A stretch of DNA of 64,000 nt, from NCBI GenBank assembly GCA_035301285.1, contig DATGUN010000006.1:1-64000 (forward strand). The letters are read 5' to 3'. Position numbers and translations under genes: made by a program. This document shows positions 44,253-53,041 of this stretch, piece after piece; positions within the stretch are counted from its first letter, which is position 1; each line of letters opens with the position of its first letter. Origin of the DNA: DATGUN01 sp035301285. GTDB taxonomy: Bacteria > Bacillota > Bacilli > Bacillales > Amphibacillaceae. The notes beneath the pieces were generated by a model. It had not been told where the DNA came from. It worked only from the letters and a program-made list of their open reading frames with translations, and did no database searches.

Positions 44253-45284
44253 TCAGGAGCCTTGCTCAACCAAGTCACTGATCGCCTCGGGCGGATCGAC
44301 TTTTGGTGCACGGTCATCCGTCAACCAACAAGCGGCGGTATGTGTATCACTTAAAGGATTATGATTTGGCATGTTATTGATGCACACATCCATTGCATGT
44401 GGACACCGTGGCGCAAATGGGCATCCCTTCGGAGGGTTATTCAAATCGGGCGGTGTCCCCGGTATGGATAGAAGTTCCGAATGTTTTGAAGTCATGCGTG
44501 GCATTGATGACAACAGTCCCCATGTATAGGGGTGTCTCGGTTGATAAAACACTTCATCAACAAGACCCGTCTCAATGACTTTGCCACCATACATGACAGC
44601 CACACGCTGTGCCACATTCGCGACAACACCTAAATCATGTGTAATGATGATGATGGATGTATCCAATTCATCCTGCAAATCACGCATCAGATCCAAAATT
44701 TGCGCTTGTATCGTTACATCCAGTGCGGTTGTCGGTTCATCCGCAATAAGGACCTTAGGATTACACGCAAGTGCCGTTGCAATGACGGCACGTTGACGCA
44801 TCCCACCGGAAAATTGATGTGGATACTGTTTGAAGCGTGCGTCAGCATTCGGTATCTTAACCAGTTCCAACAACTCGATCGCCCGCTTTTTCGCTTCCTG
44901 CCCGCGCATGTTTTGATGTTTGCGCAATCCCTCCGTAATTTGTTTCCCGATTGTCATCGTCGGATTCAAGGTTGTCATCGGATCCTGGAAAATCATCGAG
45001 ATTTCTTTGCCTCGGATACCCTGAAGTTGTCTGTTCGAATACTTCGTCAAATCATTTCCTTCAAACAAGATTTCTCCGGACTTCACCCGACACTGTGGGC
45101 GGGGATTCAGGCGCGTGATTTCTTTTGAAGTGACGGATTTACCGGAACCGGACTCTCCGACAATTGCCAACGTCTCCCCTTTTTTCAATTCCAGGTTAAC
45201 GCCTCGGACAGCCTGCACCTCGCCACCATAGGTATCGAACGATATATGCAAATCGTTTAATTCCAATATGTTGTTATTTTCCAT
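44253..45284 (-). CDS. oppD: Oligopeptide ABC transporter ATP-binding protein OppD, second locus
   Basis: 343-residue ATPase, last gene of oppA-B-C-D. Walker A GESGSGKSV, Q-loop MIFQDPMTTLNPTM, signature FSGGMRQRAVIATAL, Walker B VLIADEPTTALDVT and switch ITHDLGVVANVAQR are intact; the C-terminal extension has CPFAPRCPHAMDVC, a probable metal-binding cluster. AGGAGG lies 11 nt before the ATG. No oppF follows; the next minus-strand element is the bidirectional terminator. Confidence 0.93.
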   Translation of the reverse strand: MENNNILELNDLHISFDTYGGEVQAVRGVNLELKKGETLAIVGESGSGKSVTSKEITRLNPRPQCRVKSGEILFEGNDLTKYSNRQLQGIRGKEISMIFQDPMTTLNPTMTIGKQITEGLRKHQNMRGQEAKKRAIELLELVKIPNADARFKQYPHQFSGGMRQRAVIATALACNPKVLIADEPTTALDVTIQAQILDLMRDLQDELDTSIIIITHDLGVVANVAQRVAVMYGGKVIETGLVDEVFYQPRHPYTWGLLSSMPRMTSKHSELLSIPGTPPDLNNPPKGCPFAPRCPHAMDVCINNMPNHNPLSDTHTAACWLTDDRAPKVDPPEAISDLVEQGS

Positions 45285-45299
45285 CGTTGAATCATCCTC

Positions 45300-46322
45300 C
45301 TAGCGTCTCATCCTTGGATCAAATGCATCACGCAGACCATCGGCAAACAGATTGAAACAGATCAAAAGCAAGCTGAGAACAAGTGCCGGAAAGAATACTT
45401 GGTAAGCATGTGTATCTACAACTTTACTTCCACTGTCAATCAGAGTCCCCAACGAAGCTTGTGGCTGCGGAATTCCAAGCCCAATGAAACTCAAGAACGC
45501 TTCCGCAAAAATGGCAGTTGGAATACTGAACATCGTTGTAATGATAATTTGCCCCAAAGTATTCGGTAGCAAATGCTTGCCGATCAAACGCCTTGGTTTG
45601 GCTCCAAGCGTCCGTGCCGCCAATATGTATTCCGATGATTTGATTTTCAATATCTGTCCCCTGACGATACGCGATTGACCGATCCAACCTGTTAAGGCGA
45701 TGGCGAGTATGATCGCAAATAACCCTGGTTTAAAGACCATGATCAAAAGGATGATAATGACGAGTTGCGGAATTCCCATCAGCACCTCGACAATACGTTG
45801 CATCACATTATCCACGTTTCCGCCAAAATAACCGGATATTCCACCATATATAACACCGATCAGTAAATCGACCAACGTTGCAACAACACCGATAATCAGT
45901 GATATTTGCGTCCCTTTCCATGTCCGTGTCCAAATATCTCTTCCTAATTTATCTGCGCCGAACCAGTAGTTATCATCCAATTGCCGCTGTTCATACAAAT
46001 CAACATCATCTGAATTGACACCTGTAAAAGGAAGCCATCCGATATTTTCCAACGGCCCTATCTTAGGTGGGACATTACTGGCTTTGATCTCTTGCTCTTT
46101 ATAAGTGAACTCATTCATATGCGGACCCACAAAGGCCATAATCGCAATGAATAAAATAATCAGCGCGCTTATGAATGCCGCTTTATTCTTGAGTAATCTG
46201 CGCCATGCATCACGGCCGAAACTGATCGCTTCAGTCGCTATTTCTTCCTTTTCCTCTTCTTGTACCGTTACAGGACGAAATTGTTCTTCGGTGATTTTTT
46301 CTTGATTTGATTCGGTTATCAT
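45300..46322 (-). CDS. oppC: Oligopeptide ABC transporter permease OppC, second locus
   Basis: 340-residue permease. A charged cytoplasmic tail (1 to about 45) precedes six helices; YWFGADKLGRDIWTRTWKGTQ is the OppC lead-in, ARTLGAKPRRLIGKHLLPN the EAA loop, and the end reads FDPRMRR. Its ATG overlaps the oppB stop by 4 nt (46319-46322), so the two are translationally coupled. GGAGGA lies 5 nt upstream of the ATG. Confidence 0.93.
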   Translation of the reverse strand: MITESNQEKITEEQFRPVTVQEEEKEEIATEAISFGRDAWRRLLKNKAAFISALIILFIAIMAFVGPHMNEFTYKEQEIKASNVPPKIGPLENIGWLPFTGVNSDDVDLYEQRQLDDNYWFGADKLGRDIWTRTWKGTQISLIIGVVATLVDLLIGVIYGGISGYFGGNVDNVMQRIVEVLMGIPQLVIIILLIMVFKPGLFAIILAIALTGWIGQSRIVRGQILKIKSSEYILAARTLGAKPRRLIGKHLLPNTLGQIIITTMFSIPTAIFAEAFLSFIGLGIPQPQASLGTLIDSGSKVVDTHAYQVFFPALVLSLLLICFNLFADGLRDAFDPRMRR

Positions 46323-47248
46323 GAACTTCCTCCTTGTAAACGAATCCTTGGATCAACGATTCCGTATAACAGATCGGTAACGAAAATAATGATGACAAAC
46401 GCGACGGTATATAATATCGTCGTGCCCATTATAACCGGATAATCATTCGTATATATCGACTCGACGAATTGCTGTCCAATACCCGGGATGGCAAATATCT
46501 TCTCAATAACAAGCGATCCCGTAATAATACCAGCGGTCATCGGACCGATAATCGTTATAATCGGAATCAATGCATTTCGTACAGAATGTTTGGCAATCAC
46601 CGAAAAAGAGCCAAGGCCTTTCGATTTGGCAAACACAATAAAGTCCGATCCAAGAACTTCGACCATTTCCGTCCTCATAAAACGGGATATTTGGGCGAGA
46701 ATACCCGTGGCAAGCGCTATAACCGGCAACACATGGTATATGGGTCCTTTCCAATATGCGACCGGGAACCAGCCAAGCCAGATGGAAAATACAAACTGCA
46801 ATATAACAGCCAGCAAAAAGGATGGCACAGATATACCCAACACTGCTAGAATAACGGCCCCGTAGTCCGTGAACGTCCCTTGACGCAAAGCAGCAACGAC
46901 ACCCAATAAAATGCCCAATATCGTACCGATAATGATTGATTCTACCCCCAATTGAGCAGAAACCGTCAATCGTTCACCTACAACTTTTGTAACTGCACGT
47001 CCACCAAATTGAAATGACTCTCCAAGGTCTCCCTTCACGACATTACCAACATAGCGAACATATTGCACAGGAATCGGTTTGTCAAAACCATACTTTTTAT
47101 TCAATGCCTCGATTTGCTGATCACTTAATTTCGCCTCATTTTCATATGGGCTTCCGGGGAGAAACTGCATAATGACAAATGTTAATGTTATGACTACGAA
47201 AATGGTAACAACCATCAGTCCGAGCCGTTTTAATATATATACACCCAA
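46319..47248 (-). CDS. oppB: Oligopeptide ABC transporter permease OppB, second locus
   Basis: 309-residue permease with six helices. MGVYILKRLGLMVVTIFVVI and the YVRYVGNVVKGDLGESFQF loop are OppB-like; KSKGLGSFSVIAKHSVRN is the EAA loop and VDPRIRL the usual end. Start is TTG 47248, about 6 nt after AGGGGG. It follows oppA after a 109-nt gap that contains a stable intercistronic stem. Confidence 0.93.
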   Translation of the reverse strand: MGVYILKRLGLMVVTIFVVITLTFVIMQFLPGSPYENEAKLSDQQIEALNKKYGFDKPIPVQYVRYVGNVVKGDLGESFQFGGRAVTKVVGERLTVSAQLGVESIIIGTILGILLGVVAALRQGTFTDYGAVILAVLGISVPSFLLAVILQFVFSIWLGWFPVAYWKGPIYHVLPVIALATGILAQISRFMRTEMVEVLGSDFIVFAKSKGLGSFSVIAKHSVRNALIPIITIIGPMTAGIITGSLVIEKIFAIPGIGQQFVESIYTNDYPVIMGTTILYTVAFVIIIFVTDLLYGIVDPRIRLQGGSS

Positions 47249-47298
47249 GTTATTCCCCCTAACTCGTTGTCCATCTTGTTGTTATATTCTACAAAGGC

Positions 47299-47347
47299 AT
47301 GAAAGAGGTGTGCCATCGAAATGCAAACCTCTTTCATTGTCCTTACA
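47299..47347 (-). promoter_or_regulatory. Intercistronic stem-loop between oppA and oppB
   Basis: ATGAAAGAGGT (47299-47309) and ACCTCTTTCAT (47337-47347) pair perfectly over 11 bp. There is no U-tract behind it on the minus strand. Such stems often protect the upstream binding-protein message and lower expression of the permease genes. Confidence 0.65.
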
Positions 47348-47357
47348 TCACATCGTA

Positions 47358-49121
47358 TTAATGGTCTTTAATTTCAGCATAACGGAAGAAATTCTTGATT
47401 CCGTTTACCTGGTCGATATTTCCATCGATATAATCTTTCGTCAATACCGCTATACCAGATTGATAGGTTGGAACGATCAATGCATTGTCGATTAAATATT
47501 GTTCCGCTTCCTGCAAGACTTCCCAACGTTCTTCTGGTTTATCACCAAGATCATCCGCTTTTTCTATCATACTGTCATATTCGTCATCTTCAAGACCATA
47601 TGTGTTTTGCGGGTTATCCGACGTAAACAGCTCAAGGAACGTCATCGGGTCTTCGTAGTCTGGTTGCCATCCGGAACCGGCCGCAAGTTCTGCCTCACCG
47701 CTTGACGTTAGATCCAGATAAGACTTGAATGGCTGCTTGTTGATATCAATCGTGATGCCATCCAGATTTTCTTCAATCTCATTGGCAAAGTAATCAGCCA
47801 GTTCTTCTGAGGTCGATGTATCGGTCGTCATGTACTCGATCTCAAGTTCATCGATATCAAGTTCTTCTTTTGCCTTTTCCCAATATTCTTGTGCTTCTTC
47901 CTTATCGGAGTTCGGGTAATCTTCCGGATTGGCTTTTCCACCTTCATCATGGAAGTCATTACCATCGGGACCTGTTGCAAATTCTTGCGGCACCACGTAA
48001 TTGGCGCCCATGGATCCATCATTCAAGATGACATCCGCCGCAGAATCTCTATCCAGTGACAAGAAAATGGCTTTTCTCAAGTTTTCATTTTCGAATTCAG
48101 GTACATTGTTTCGGTCAAAGTCCCAATAGAAGACACCGACATCAGGAAGTTCCTGGAACTCAGGGTCATCTTGATATTTTTCAACATCTTCGGCCCGTAA
48201 TTGAACACGATCAATTTCGCCGTTTTCATAGAGTTTCAAAGCCGTTTTGGTATCTTTCACGACTTGAAAATCCACTTCTTCGATATTGACTTCATCGGCA
48301 TTGAAATAGTCCTCATTCTTTTTCAGTGTCCAGCCTTCACCGTGATTCCATTCATCAAGCACGAAGGCACCATTGTAAAGCAAGTTCTCCGGTTCTTCGG
48401 CGAAGTCATCCCCTTGCTCTTCAACAAATTCTTCATTCAATGGGAAGAAAGGTGCAAATTGCATCAAACTATTGAAATATTGCTCCGGTGTCGCTTTATC
48501 GAGTGTCACCTTCAATGTATGCTCATCAACAGCTTCCACACCGAGTTCTTCGGTTTCACCGAACATATCACTGTCTTCATCAACGATTTCTGATGCATTG
48601 GCAATATTGGCTGCTTCGAAAATATAATCGTATTGTGATTCAAAGTCCTTATCCAATGCCCGGCGCCATGAATAAACGAAGTCATCGGCAGTCACCGGAT
48701 CACCGTTGGACCATTCCGCATCGTCACGTAATGTAAAAGTATATTCTGTATTATCATCGTTCACTTCCGGCATATCTTCTGCGATTTCCGGAACGAGTTC
48801 ATCATCTTCATAGATTAACAGACCGGAAAAAACACGGTTCATGACGTTGTGGGAAATAACGTCCGTTGCAAACGAGATGTCCATGGAACGGATTTCATCA
48901 CTTTCAGTAAAGCGGAGTACCTGATCATCTGCGGCTTCTCCATCACTATCCCCATCATTGTCATTGTTACCGTTATCATCATTGTTGTTATTATTCGTTG
49001 TACCATCGTCAGGACTTCCATTTGGTTCTTCATCTGATGAACAAGCACTCATGAACAATGCAAAAGAAAACAACAGCACTGTCAATATAATGAGTTTTTT
49101 ATTTGTAAGCAACCCTTTCAT
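47358..49121 (-). CDS. oppA: Oligopeptide-binding lipoprotein OppA, second locus
   Basis: 587-residue binding protein of solute-binding family 5, first gene of oppA-B-C-D. Lipobox MSAC at about residue 26, then an Asn/Asp/Gly tether (about 35-65). Motifs: RSMDISFATDVISHNVMNRV, EYTFTLRDDAEWSNGDPVTA, YSWRRALD, LYNGAFVLDEW and FLSLDRDSAADVIL, which place it nearer classical OppA/MppA than the two binding proteins of the first locus. ATG 49121 has GGAGGGG 6 nt ahead. The leader is about 320 nt long and has a CodY-like box 26 nt before the start codon. Confidence 0.93.
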   Translation of the reverse strand: MKGLLTNKKLIILTVLLFSFALFMSACSSDEEPNGSPDDGTTNNNNNDDNGNNDNDGDSDGEAADDQVLRFTESDEIRSMDISFATDVISHNVMNRVFSGLLIYEDDELVPEIAEDMPEVNDDNTEYTFTLRDDAEWSNGDPVTADDFVYSWRRALDKDFESQYDYIFEAANIANASEIVDEDSDMFGETEELGVEAVDEHTLKVTLDKATPEQYFNSLMQFAPFFPLNEEFVEEQGDDFAEEPENLLYNGAFVLDEWNHGEGWTLKKNEDYFNADEVNIEEVDFQVVKDTKTALKLYENGEIDRVQLRAEDVEKYQDDPEFQELPDVGVFYWDFDRNNVPEFENENLRKAIFLSLDRDSAADVILNDGSMGANYVVPQEFATGPDGNDFHDEGGKANPEDYPNSDKEEAQEYWEKAKEELDIDELEIEYMTTDTSTSEELADYFANEIEENLDGITIDINKQPFKSYLDLTSSGEAELAAGSGWQPDYEDPMTFLELFTSDNPQNTYGLEDDEYDSMIEKADDLGDKPEERWEVLQEAEQYLIDNALIVPTYQSGIAVLTKDYIDGNIDQVNGIKNFFRYAEIKDH

Positions 49122-49146
49122 GTAACCCCTCCGTTTAAATAATAAG

Positions 49147-49161
49147 TATTGTCTGAAAACT
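49147..49161. promoter_or_regulatory. CodY-like box just upstream of the second oppA
   Basis: TATTGTCTGAAAACT matches AATTTTCWGAAAATT at 12 of 15 positions, 26 nt before the start codon and well downstream of the promoter. Confidence 0.35.
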
Positions 49162-49449
49162 AACAATAAAAACTAGGAGAATCCTATTCCTGAAGACAAT
49201 CTGGTTGCGCTTCTCCATTCCTCTGCATTGAGCGGCGAACGTATTCTTTCTGTATCATTCTTCATTGCTCACGTCCGAGACCCCCAACACTTAACAACTT
49301 TAGATTTTCATATCATGGCACTTGCCAATGATTTCATTCTAACCTCCCACTTGAATTATGTATAACCACCTCCAGTAATGACGTTTTTAGAATCAAAGTC
49401 CTAACCCCAACGATCCAAGATCAAGATCAAGGTTGTTTGATTATAAACC

Positions 49450-49478
49450 ATTATAATAAATATTAAGATACTTTGCAA
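49450..49478 (-). promoter_or_regulatory. Near-consensus sigma-A promoter of the second opp operon
   Basis: On the minus strand TTGCAA (49478-49473), 17-nt spacer, perfect TATAAT (49455-49450). Confidence 0.7.
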
Positions 49479-49654
49479 GATGACCTTGAAAATCAATCAA
49501 ATTCTCATTCATCTCCTTGATAGGGTTCTGCACACGTGCCATATCGCAGCAAAAACGTCCATGGATCAGTCATAGGTCCTTACAAAGCGGGATATGAAAA
49601 GATGGGTATACCATCATGACAGAAGGGGTAATATAACGTTTCACATAAAAATAT

Positions 49655-49700
49655 AAAAACACCTCCGAAAGGATGATGATACCATTCCGAAGGTGTCTTT
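49655..49700 (-). terminator. Terminator of the DUF1002 gene
   Basis: On the minus strand ACACCTTCGG pairs with TCGGAGGTGT (G-U pairs allowed) and is followed by TTTTTATATTT, about 60 nt past the stop. Confidence 0.7.
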
Positions 49701-49761
49701 TGATCTTGTTTGCTAGATGAAAGTTGCTTTAACTCGATCTATGTCTTCCTATTCTATATCA

Positions 49762-50691
49762 TCAATCAACCAAACCTTTAAAGAAGTTGCTGATGGCCTG
49801 GAAGAAGTCACGGAAAAAACTGGCTACCTTTTCCCAAAAACCTTCATCCAAACCCAGTTCATCCATCTTATCTTTAACGGTGGATGCAATATCTTCCAGT
49901 TGATCTTTGACTTTATTGAAATCAATATCAAGGTCACGCATCTTGTCAAAAAGTTTTGTAAGGAGTTCCCGGTCTTTATCACTTAAGGAAATGTCCAACT
50001 TATCCAGCTGTTCCTTGACGATTTCCTCTACATCTTCTTTGGTTGCAGGATCTTTTTCGGCGATTTCTTTCTTGATTTCAGTCAGGAGCTCACTCACTTT
50101 TTCCTGGCTCAGGCCTTCCTTATCCGCCAAATCAGTCGCTACATCCAATTCTTCATTGGCAAGTTCCATGCGTTCTTTATCAAATGTTGCACCGTCTTCA
50201 TCATAGGCTTTATAGATACCTGTCAACGCTGAGTGCCCGCTGACTTTAACAGGTGAAGCAACATCGACGGTGACATCCTCGGCACCCGCTGTCAACAAGG
50301 CGTTCGCATACATATCGGTCGATACTTCCGTTATATTATCGGGAGTGACAATATTTACCGTAATCCCTTCGCCGGATTCTTCACGCTTGATTTTCGCGGA
50401 GGAATACATATTCGAATCTGGATTCCCATCAATATATTTCGCTATATCCTGTCCTGTCACAAGATACTCTTCGGGCTGACTGGACTCATTCACTTCAAGG
50501 AGTTTTCGCGTTTCTGCTTTCTGTTCATCGGAAAGTGCATCACCGAGCACAATGATCGGTGAGCCTAATTTTTCATTATAGCCTTTGTCATCATTATCAT
50601 CATTTCCGTCTGCACTGACCGGCAGAGAAATGCCTATTACCAAAGCAATTATTGTTAAATACAGCATGATGTGTTTTAAATACGTCTTCAT
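49762..50691 (-). CDS. DUF1002-family secreted protein (YpuA-like)
   Basis: 309-residue exported protein. Signal peptide 1 to about 26 (cleavage near VSA), an Asp/Asn-rich mature N terminus, then the DUF1002 core: SPIIVLGDALSDEQKAETRKLL, YLVTGQDIAKYI, SNMYSSAKIKREESGEGITV and ALLTAGAEDVTVDVASPVKVSGHSAL (two adjacent motifs). The C-terminal half is a charged helical region with coiled-coil character (about 195-275) ending in an amphipathic FFRDFFQAISNFFKG. B. subtilis YpuA is the known relative, function unclear. ATG 50691 follows GGAAGGAG; the 27-codon upstream extension is ignored. Confidence 0.85.
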   Translation of the reverse strand: MKTYLKHIMLYLTIIALVIGISLPVSADGNDDNDDKGYNEKLGSPIIVLGDALSDEQKAETRKLLEVNESSQPEEYLVTGQDIAKYIDGNPDSNMYSSAKIKREESGEGITVNIVTPDNITEVSTDMYANALLTAGAEDVTVDVASPVKVSGHSALTGIYKAYDEDGATFDKERMELANEELDVATDLADKEGLSQEKVSELLTEIKKEIAEKDPATKEDVEEIVKEQLDKLDISLSDKDRELLTKLFDKMRDLDIDFNKVKDQLEDIASTVKDKMDELGLDEGFWEKVASFFRDFFQAISNFFKGLVD

Positions 50692-50995
50692 TTGTTCTTT
50701 CTCCTTCCATAACATAGTGTTCGTTTGCCGGTTTGTTTTAGCGTCCGCTATGTTCGGATTAATATGTTCCATTTCATTATAGCCGATTTTCAGTGTATTG
50801 GGTATCTATTTTATTCAGATCAATATCAGTTTACCATTTTAATAAATATCCTTCAGCATTTATATGTGAAATGGCAGACTTATAATACCACTCAAGCAAA
50901 AAACTTTCATTCGAATAATGGATGCTATATTATTTAGGGTAGCGAAGTAATTTTCCAGAAAGAAGGGCTATACAATCAAGGATTTAGATTCACGT
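50692..50995. other. Divergent spacer between DUF1002 and MFS genes
   Basis: 304 nt. A plus-strand TATATT at about 50926 could be the MFS -10 box. No gene seen; distant ACATAG/CTATGT words near 50713-50755 could pair on the DUF1002 leader. Confidence 0.3.
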
Positions 50996-52219
50996 TTGAA
51001 CCGAAATTTAGCAATCATGTGGTTTGCTAATTTTTTCGTTGCAGGAAGTATGACGATGATCTTGCCATTCATCTCACTACACATTGAGACCCTTGGCGAT
51101 TTTTCTGACTCATATGTACAAAATTGGTCTGGTTGGATTTTTGGTATCACATTTGTGACAGCATTATTGTTTGCTCCTGTCTGGGGGAAGTTTGGTGACC
51201 GATACGGAAGGAAACTGATTTTAATCATATCTGCTACAGGTCTTGGTATTTGCCTATTGTTAATGGGCTTTGCAACGACCGTCCAGCAGCTTTTTTTATT
51301 GCGTATGCTGATGGGTTTTTTCACAGGTTTCATTCCGACTTCACAGGCACTGATATCGACACAGACATCCAAACGGGTGGCTGGAAGGATACTCGGCACA
51401 TTACAAACCGGAAGTATCACCGGGTCATTGATGGGACCGATGATCGGGGGAGCGATGGCTGATATTTTCACATATGCCGACACGTTCAAATGGACGTCCA
51501 TTTCCATCTTCCTCTCGGCCATCCTGGTCATTTTCGGCGTAAGGGAAATAAAAATGAATTTCGCGGATGATGACGACAAAGATGACCGGACATATTCGAG
51601 TAAAGAAGTTATTTTGCATATTGTCAAAAATCCAGTGTTACTTGTTGTCATGCTGATGTCGGCTCTTATCCAAATTGCACACTTCAGCATTCAGCCGATT
51701 TTATCTTTATACGTATCGCATATACACGGCGCCGCCAATATCGCTCTCTACTCTGGCATGGCTTTTTCGGCGGCAGGTCTCGGAAATCTTCTGATGACAC
51801 GCCAATGGGGTAAATTAGGAGACCGGATCGGCTACACAAAAATATTGATCGGTTTGCTGTTTATGGCAGGGATTGTTTATTTACCCGGTGGATTTGTAAC
51901 CAATATTTGGCAACTGATTATCATCCGGTTTTTATTGGGTGTATCCATCGGTGGAATGGTTCCGTTACGCATCGCCTACTTACGACAGGAAGCACCATTA
52001 TCCATGCAAGGCGAAGTGTTGGGATACAATAACAGTCTCCGCTTCTTCGGAAATATCATCGGACCTGCACTAGGCGGTATGATTTCCGGATTGTACGGGT
52101 TCACAGCTGTATTTCTTATCACAAGCGCACTGCTATTGGTAGGTGGCGTGATCATGCTTGTAACGTGGTATAAATACGAATATGCCCCCAATCATGTCGC
52201 TGCGCCCCACAGGCATTGA
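50996..52219 (+). CDS. MFS drug exporter (MdtG/YfmO-like)
   Basis: 407-residue major facilitator with 12 helices and the loop 2-3 motif GKFGDRYGRKL. The pattern, including GSITGSLMGPMIGGAMAD after helix 5 (drug:H+ antiporter motif C-like), suits a multidrug or metabolite exporter. Start unclear: TTG 50996 is the first standard codon but AAGGA lies 13 nt away, while AAGGG (50963-50967) is 7 nt ahead of an in-frame ATC at 50975 that would give IKDLDSRLNRNL. An ATC start is rare; see findings. A strong terminator follows. Confidence 0.85.
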   Translation: MNRNLAIMWFANFFVAGSMTMILPFISLHIETLGDFSDSYVQNWSGWIFGITFVTALLFAPVWGKFGDRYGRKLILIISATGLGICLLLMGFATTVQQLFLLRMLMGFFTGFIPTSQALISTQTSKRVAGRILGTLQTGSITGSLMGPMIGGAMADIFTYADTFKWTSISIFLSAILVIFGVREIKMNFADDDDKDDRTYSSKEVILHIVKNPVLLVVMLMSALIQIAHFSIQPILSLYVSHIHGAANIALYSGMAFSAAGLGNLLMTRQWGKLGDRIGYTKILIGLLFMAGIVYLPGGFVTNIWQLIIIRFLLGVSIGGMVPLRIAYLRQEAPLSMQGEVLGYNNSLRFFGNIIGPALGGMISGLYGFTAVFLITSALLLVGGVIMLVTWYKYEYAPNHVAAPHRH

Positions 52220-52248
52220 CGCCGATGATATGGTGATTGATATTGATG

Positions 52249-52298
52249 AAACGCTATGTGACAGAGTATATATACTCTGATCTCACATAGCGTTTTTT
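52249..52298 (+). terminator. Terminator of the MFS gene
   Basis: AAACGCTATGTGA pairs with TCACATAGCGTTT, enclosing a second stem CAGAGTAT/ATACTCTG, followed by TTTT. 30 nt past the stop. Confidence 0.85.
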
Positions 52299-52438
52299 AC
52301 ATAGGAAGGGGTGAAGTGCATCCCTTTTATCGAACTGGATAAATCATTCAAACCGATGTGTTTCATAATGACGGCTGCCTTGTTGGCAGAACCCCCTTCA
52401 GCAACACGCACTCACTGTTCACGAAAACAAGCCACACC

Positions 52439-52518
52439 AAAAAAAGCCAGCATGTGTATGCAGCCCGTATAGCTGAACCCTCTCGCTCCAACAAGCGCAC
52501 ACAAACACCGGCTTTTTT
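52439..52518. terminator. Bidirectional long-loop terminator between MFS and ridA genes
   Basis: AAAAAAAGCC (52439-52448) pairs with GGCTTTTTT (52510-52518); TGTGT/ACACA can add an inner stem. T-runs on both strands. Likely the ridA terminator on the minus strand, 57 nt past its stop; the MFS gene already has its own. Confidence 0.5.
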
Positions 52519-52574
52519 CTTATATGGCGTCGCTTTCCTCATATAAAGCCGCTACGACCCTATACGATGTTCTA

Positions 52575-52955
52575 TTACTTTCCAGTGTATACGACAGCGT
52601 CCATCTCGACCAACATGTCTTTTGGCAAGCGGCTCACTTCAACGGTTGCCCGTGCAGGGTATGGTTTCTGTAAATACCCGCCATAGATGTCATTCACCGT
52701 GGCAAAGTTATCCATCGACTGTATGTAAATCGTGAACTTGATGACATCGGCGAACGACGTATTGGCCTCGGCAAGGATGGCTTTCAGATTTTCCATGACC
52801 TGTTTCGTCTGTGCTTCAATGCCTTCTGCGACATCGCCTGTTTCCGGATTGATACCGATTTGTCCAGAAACATATAAAAAGTCGCCTGCCTGAATGGCTT
52901 GAGAATACGGTCCGATTGCGGCCGGTGCGTTATCTGTGTATATTTCTTTCTTCAT
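52575..52955 (-). CDS. ridA: RidA family enamine/imine deaminase
   Basis: 126-residue trimeric cytoplasmic protein that hydrolyses reactive 2-aminoacrylate and related imines released by PLP enzymes. NAPAAIGPYSQAIQAGDFLYVSGQIGINP (two adjacent motifs), ENLKAILAEANTSF, YPARATVEVSRLPKDMLVEMDAV including the substrate-binding Arg of the ARATVEV block are typical. Two ATGs (52958, 52955) follow AGGAGG; 52955 gives the canonical MKKEIYTDNAP and 8-nt spacing. Context: several PLP lyases and amino-acid degraders in the window produce such intermediates. Confidence 0.94.
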   Translation of the reverse strand: MKKEIYTDNAPAAIGPYSQAIQAGDFLYVSGQIGINPETGDVAEGIEAQTKQVMENLKAILAEANTSFADVIKFTIYIQSMDNFATVNDIYGGYLQKPYPARATVEVSRLPKDMLVEMDAVVYTGK

Positions 52956-53041
52956 CATACATCCCTCCTTATCCATTTTATCATATCATTATCCGGTATG
53001 ACGTGACAGCAAAAATGCATCTATCAATGAATGCCTCAGTT

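Larger units (their letters stand above)
49122..49761. other. Spacer and leader upstream of the second oppA
   Basis: 640 nt. From right to left: terminator of the DUF1002 gene (49655-49700), oppA promoter (49450-49478) and an about 320-nt leader reaching oppA. The leader has no open frame with a ribosome site and I recognise no riboswitch in it. Confidence 0.45.

Noticed and set aside
33102..49121. Nickel- or dipeptide-specific transporters instead of oligopeptide transporters
   Set aside because: Binding proteins are about 590-640 residues and OppF/OppD are separate ATPases of Opp type; substrate is still not provable from sequence, so only the Opp family is claimed.
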